Below are positions 30,369 to 33,637 of a stretch of DNA of 33,637 bases, one piece after another. Every line of letters starts with the position of its first letter. The first letter of the stretch is position 1. This DNA is from JAYENY01 sp964646075. GTDB lineage: Bacteria; Patescibacteriota; Minisyncoccia; Minisyncoccales; PEYH01. The translations under genes were made by a program, and so were the position numbers. The notes below the pieces were generated by a model. It searched no databases, had not been told where the DNA came from, and saw nothing but the letters and a program-made list of their open reading frames with translations. The stretch lies in assembly GCA_964646075.1 (NCBI GenBank), contig CAZYBZ010000003.1, positions 1 through 33,637 of the forward strand. The letters run 5' to 3'.

Positions 30369-31796
30369 ATGCAAATAGATTTTGAAAATAAAACAAAAAT
30401 AGTGGTTACAATTGGCCCTGCCTCTGATGGTGTTTCTAAGATAAAGAAGCTGATTCTGGCTGGCGCTGATATTTTTCGTTTTAACACAAAGCATTCTACG
30501 ATTGAGTGGCATAGCGAAAGGGTAAAAAGAGTACAAGGAGTGGCAAACAAAATGAAGAAAAATATTGGAGTGATGATAGACCTTCAAGGAAGTGAGGTTA
30601 GGATTGAGACAAAAGAAAAAAAGAATTTAAGAGCCAGAAAAAATACTATTATTTTTATTAGCAATTCTTTTATTGATAAAAGGGTTTCCTTAATTATACC
30701 CAATACTCATATTTTTAAAAAAATAAAAATAGGAGACCCCATTTTAATAGATGATGGTTCAATTGAGTTAGAAGTTATAAAAAAACAAAAATCTTTAATT
30801 AAAGCTAAAGTTATTGAAGGAGGGGTTATCAAAGATAGGAAAAGTGTTAATTTTCCTCATTCTAAGATTGAATTATCTTCTTTAATTAAAAGAGATTTAA
30901 ACTACCTCAGCGCAATGGCCAAGCATAGCGTTACATTTATCGCTCTTTCTTTTGTGACCTCTAAAAAAGATATTGAGATATTAAGAAAAGAGCTTGCCAA
31001 AAGAAAAATAAAAGCTCTTATAATCTCTAAGATTGAAAATCAACAAGCGATTAATAATATTAATGAAATTATTGAAGAATCAGATGCCATAATGATAGCC
31101 AGGGGAGACTTGGGAGTAGAAATCCCAGTTGAGAGTATGACTTTTTGGCAAAAAGAGATTATTAAAAAATGTCGGAAAAACAGAAAGCCAGTTATTGTAG
31201 CGACTCAAGTCCTACATTCTATGATTAAAAACCCAACGCCCACTAGAGCAGAAATAACTGATATTGCTAATGTTGTTTTTGACGGAGCTGATGCAATTAT
31301 GCTTTCTGGAGAAACAGCTTCTGGAAAGTATCCAATTAAATCAGTTGCGGTAATGAATAAAATTTTAAGGTTTAATGAAAAGAAAACTGAATTTAAAGAG
31401 ATCATTGCTTCAACCTTCAATCCAACTGAATTCGTAATTGGATCAATGGCTAAAGAGCTGAAAAAAGAAGACGTTCTTAAACAATTAAATATAAAAACAG
31501 TCATTATTTTTACTGAGAGCGGCTATACAGCAAGGGTTTTTTGCGCTTTTCGTCCTAAGATTAAGATAGTGGCGGTTACTAATAGCAAAGAAACAGCTGA
31601 AAGATTATCTCTTTCTTACGGGATAGTATCACATCATATCTTGATGGATTTTAACAAAGTTGAAGCATCTGAAAAAATTATCTATTTTTTGAAAAAAAGA
31701 AAGATTATTTTAGAAAAAGAGATAGTACTGGTTTTTTACGGAAAGCACCATAAGAAACCCCATCTGCTTAATTTATTTTCATTGGTTAGGGCATAG
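30369..31796 (+). CDS. pyk: Pyruvate kinase, divergent
   Basis: 475 residues, usual length. Barrel start TKIVVTIGPAS, with R37 and N39 in FRFNTKHS, D71 in IDLQGSEVR, the catalytic Lys in ISKIENQQAI, the Mg site EIIEESDAIMIARGDLGVEIP and the Thr in VIVATQVLHSMIKNPTPTRAE. A B domain (about 73-170) and a C domain are present. The classical NFSHG motif reads NTKHS, so the Ser that binds K+ (Ser77 in muscle enzyme) is Lys41. The enzyme makes ATP and pyruvate from phosphoenolpyruvate. It is followed by deoC 75 bases later. Confidence 0.9.
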   Translation: MQIDFENKTKIVVTIGPASDGVSKIKKLILAGADIFRFNTKHSTIEWHSERVKRVQGVANKMKKNIGVMIDLQGSEVRIETKEKKNLRARKNTIIFISNSFIDKRVSLIIPNTHIFKKIKIGDPILIDDGSIELEVIKKQKSLIKAKVIEGGVIKDRKSVNFPHSKIELSSLIKRDLNYLSAMAKHSVTFIALSFVTSKKDIEILRKELAKRKIKALIISKIENQQAINNINEIIEESDAIMIARGDLGVEIPVESMTFWQKEIIKKCRKNRKPVIVATQVLHSMIKNPTPTRAEITDIANVVFDGADAIMLSGETASGKYPIKSVAVMNKILRFNEKKTEFKEIIASTFNPTEFVIGSMAKELKKEDVLKQLNIKTVIIFTESGYTARVFCAFRPKIKIVAVTNSKETAERLSLSYGIVSHHILMDFNKVEASEKIIYFLKKRKIILEKEIVLVFYGKHHKKPHLLNLFSLVRA

Positions 31797-31797
31797 T

Positions 31798-31826
31798 TTG
31801 CTTAGTCTTTTGTTCTTTGATATAAT
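31798..31826 (+). promoter_or_regulatory. Predicted promoter of deoC and the LOG-family gene
   Basis: TTGCTT (31798-31803), 17 bases, TATAAT (31821-31826) with TGA just ahead. The start near 31833 gives a leader of about 39 bases with no Shine-Dalgarno site. Confidence 0.65.
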
Positions 31827-31871
31827 AGATATAGAAAAGAATTCAGATTAAAATTAACTTAAAAACCTATT

Positions 31872-32534
31872 ATGAATATCGCAAAAATTATTGACCATAC
31901 TAATATAAATCTTGATGCTACAATTCAAGATATTAAAAAAACCTGTCAAGAGGCAATAGAATATGGTTTTCGTGGCGTTGATGTAAGGCCAAAGTGGGTA
32001 AGCTTGGTCAAAAAAGAACTGAAAGGAACAGATTTAAAAGTTATTGTTCTAATAGATCCGCCAATGGGGCAGAGTCTGTATCAAGAAAGAAAAAGAATTT
32101 GCTTAAAAGCGAAGAAAGATGGAGCCGACGAATTAGATGTAGTGATGAATGTTTTGGATTTGAAATACGAAAGATATAATAAAATTTTAAAGGATTTAAG
32201 GGGAATTTCTAAAATTTTACCAACAAAGGTAATAATTGGTTCCGGGTTTCTAACTGACGAAGAGATAAAAAAGGCCTCGGAAATTGTTAAAAAAGCTGGT
32301 GCTTTTTGTGTTAAAACCGCTACTGAAAAAGATCCTTTAGAGAGTAGAGAATTAGAAGAAAAAGCTAAACATCTTAAAATTATGGCAAAAGGTGCGCCAG
32401 GTCTTTTAATCAAGGCCTCTGCTAAAATTAGAAATTTAGAAGATGTTCAGATAATGATTAAGGCTGGAGCAGATATTATTGGAACCAGCTCGGGGGTTAT
32501 AATTATAAAAGAACTTCATAAAAATCTTAATTAA
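31872..32534 (+). CDS. deoC: Deoxyribose-phosphate aldolase-like protein
   Basis: 220 residues, usual length. TIM-barrel start MNIAKIIDHTNINLDATIQD, catalytic D89 in DELDVVMN, Schiff-base K148 in FCVKTATE and K181 in LLIKASAKIR, with GTSSG near the end. DeoC joins glyceraldehyde-3-phosphate and acetaldehyde to deoxyribose-5-phosphate or reverses this in nucleoside salvage. The phosphate-loop motifs differ: KTSTGF reads KTATEK and KASGGIR reads KASAKIR. The next gene starts 8 bases later and pyk precedes it. Confidence 0.88.
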   Translation: MNIAKIIDHTNINLDATIQDIKKTCQEAIEYGFRGVDVRPKWVSLVKKELKGTDLKVIVLIDPPMGQSLYQERKRICLKAKKDGADELDVVMNVLDLKYERYNKILKDLRGISKILPTKVIIGSGFLTDEEIKKASEIVKKAGAFCVKTATEKDPLESRELEEKAKHLKIMAKGAPGLLIKASAKIRNLEDVQIMIKAGADIIGTSSGVIIIKELHKNLN

Positions 32535-32541
32535 AGGAAAA

Positions 32542-33225
32542 ATGAAAAAAAAGAAAGCAACAAATCTGTTTCCTGATCCCAAATTGCCAGCGGTTAAAGA
32601 AGATTTTAGAAAAACATTTCAATGGAGGATTTTCAGTATTATGGCAGAGTTTGTTGAAGGATTCCACTTTATTGCTGATTTTAAGAAAACTATTACTATT
32701 TTTGGTTCAACTAGTTTTACTTCTGAAAATTCTTACTATCAAGAAGCAAGAAAATTAGGCAATTATTTAGCTAAAGCTGGCTATGGGGTAATTAGCGGCG
32801 GTGGACCAGGGATTATGGAGGCGGCTAACCGCGGCGCTTTTGAAGTCGGCGGAGAATCAATCGGCATTAATGTTGAATTACCAGAAGGTCAAAGAATGAA
32901 CGCTTATGTTAATAAATCGATTGGATTTAGACATTTTTTCACGAGAAAAGTTATGCTTTCTTTTTCTTCTGAGGCATATGTTTTCTTCCCCGGCGGATTC
33001 GGCACATTGGATGAATTCTTCGAAATGGTAACATTAATTCAAACTAAAAAACTTGCTAAACCAGTGCCCATTATTGTTATAGGAGAAAAATATTGGCAAC
33101 CCTTATTTAGTTGGATTAAAGAAGAAGTTTATCAAAAACAAAAAGCCGTCAAAAAAGAAGATATGGATATTTTCTGTTTAGTTGACTCAGCAGAAGAGGC
33201 TTTTAATCTTATCAAGAAAGACTGA
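32542..33225 (+). CDS. LOG-family/TIGR00730 Rossmann-fold protein (nucleotide phosphoribohydrolase-like)
   Basis: 227 residues. Hallmarks are GYGVISGGGPGIMEAANRGA and the PGGFGTLDEFFEM motif that carries the catalytic Glu of LOG and YgdH-type enzymes, which split nucleoside 5'-monophosphates into base and ribose phosphate. Arg/Thr positions in the motifs are standard. Before the start codon lies AAAGGA (32533-32538), one of few Shine-Dalgarno-like sites here. It sits with pyk and deoC, a reasonable nucleotide-salvage group. Substrate unknown. Confidence 0.88.
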   Translation: MKKKKATNLFPDPKLPAVKEDFRKTFQWRIFSIMAEFVEGFHFIADFKKTITIFGSTSFTSENSYYQEARKLGNYLAKAGYGVISGGGPGIMEAANRGAFEVGGESIGINVELPEGQRMNAYVNKSIGFRHFFTRKVMLSFSSEAYVFFPGGFGTLDEFFEMVTLIQTKKLAKPVPIIVIGEKYWQPLFSWIKEEVYQKQKAVKKEDMDIFCLVDSAEEAFNLIKKD

Positions 33226-33260
33226 TGTCAGGGTTTTATTAATTGTAAATAATACAAGTT

Positions 33261-33299
33261 ATAAAAATCTGCCGAACTTTAGTTTCGGCAGATTTTTAT
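33261..33299. terminator. Strong intrinsic terminator, 16-bp stem
   Basis: ATAAAAATCTGCCGAA (33261-33276) pairs perfectly with TTCGGCAGATTTTTAT (33284-33299) around 7 bases. T-runs in both directions. It separates the LOG-family gene from the next transcription unit. Confidence 0.9.
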
Positions 33300-33326
33300 A
33301 ATATCCAACATAGAAGTAGAAAATAC

Positions 33327-33354
33327 TTGACATCTTTTTTGACTTCGGTATAAT
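33327..33354 (+). promoter_or_regulatory. Consensus promoter of the terminal ATPase gene
   Basis: Perfect TTGACA (33327-33332) and perfect TATAAT (33349-33354) with a 16-base spacer, the best promoter in the window. The leader is about 24 bases and lacks a Shine-Dalgarno site. Confidence 0.8.
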
Positions 33355-33384
33355 ATATAGGTGATATTAATTTAACTTATTTTT

Positions 33385-33637
33385 ATGTTCAAAGATAGAT
33401 ATCTCCATCCAGCCATAATTTCAGACCTAAGAGATAAAATGGTTTTTATCGGCGGACCAAGGCAAGTCGGAAAGACTACTTTAGCTAAGCATATAGGGGA
33501 TTCGGATTATAAAAAATATACTTATTTTAATTGGGACAACCGTCAAGATAGAAAAAATATTCTTTCTGGAAATTTTGAAGCGGAATCTTCTTTAATAATT
33601 TTTGACGAAATTCATAAGTACAAACAATGGAAAAATT
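33385..33637 (+). CDS. AAA_14-type ATPase (DUF4143 family), N-terminal fragment cut by the window edge
   Basis: 84 codons visible, beginning MFKDRYLHPAIISDLRDKMV. Walker A is GGPRQVGKTTLAKHI, followed by YFNWDNRQDRK and Walker B SLIIFDEIHKYKQWKN, the layout of AAA_14 ATPases that usually carry a C-terminal DUF4143 domain. They are common in CPR and archaeal genomes, of unsettled function. The end of the gene lies outside the window. Confidence 0.85.
   Translation, partial: MFKDRYLHPAIISDLRDKMVFIGGPRQVGKTTLAKHIGDSDYKKYTYFNWDNRQDRKNILSGNFEAESSLIIFDEIHKYKQWKN

Overview
This window looks like a scaffold piece from a small AT-rich genome of the Candidate Phyla Radiation (Patescibacteria), most likely a Parcubacteria-type lineage. 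That placement is inferred from gene content and style, not from a database search. The signs are short intergenic gaps, few Shine-Dalgarno sites, ribosomal proteins with long Lys/Glu tails, a membrane-anchored ClpC-like AAA+ protein, PH-domain and PPM-fold membrane proteins, and tRNA genes without an encoded CCA. TGA ends several clear genes (ftsL, dnaX, the LOG-family gene), so the code is standard bacterial and not the TGA=Gly code of Gracilibacteria/SR1.

Layout. 1-490: start of a YjbQ-like gene and a possible small transcript, both on the minus strand. 494-4854: minus-strand operon of a beta-helix-like protein, dnaE and a Nudix hydrolase. 4914-5057: a small RelE/HigB-like toxin remnant. 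5107-7548: plus-strand rpmF-nusB-rnc-rpsP-khpA, ended by a terminator that abuts trmD. 8424-8903: tRNA-Tyr, tRNA-Thr, rpmG and tRNA-Trp. 9013-11800: a PH-domain membrane protein, pcm, mltG and a DJ-1/PfpI protein, followed by a decayed DJ-1 tail and a GC-rich structured spacer. 11945-13221: rplJ-rplL behind a strong promoter and an attenuator-like leader. 13311-14224: a tail-anchored PPM pseudophosphatase (minus) and tRNA-Val. 14503-17537: a small membrane protein and the ClpC-like protein. 17767-19946: two envelope proteins, a GC-rich lipoprotein gene and a Cys-rich repeat surface protein that contains a 100-N assembly gap. 20046-23538: division cluster mraZ-rsmH-ftsL-ftsI behind a phased GTGG array. 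23582-25097: tRNA-Glu, rmuC and rplU. 25214-29337: dnaB and cysS (minus) and dnaX (plus). 29358-33225: tRNA-Gln, an unknown gene, pyk, deoC and a LOG-family gene. 33385-end: start of an AAA_14-type ATPase.

The window mainly holds housekeeping functions: replication (DnaE, DnaB, DnaX), ribosome and RNA maturation, peptidoglycan and division (MltG, MraZ, RsmH, FtsL, FtsI), and a short nucleoside/sugar-phosphate segment. The least expected content is the ClpC-like protein with lost ATPase and threading motifs, the PPM pseudophosphatase, repeated promoter geometry that predicts leaderless mRNAs, the phased MraZ-type operator, and a broken-looking surface-protein gene that becomes one continuous reading frame once the assembly gap is interpreted.
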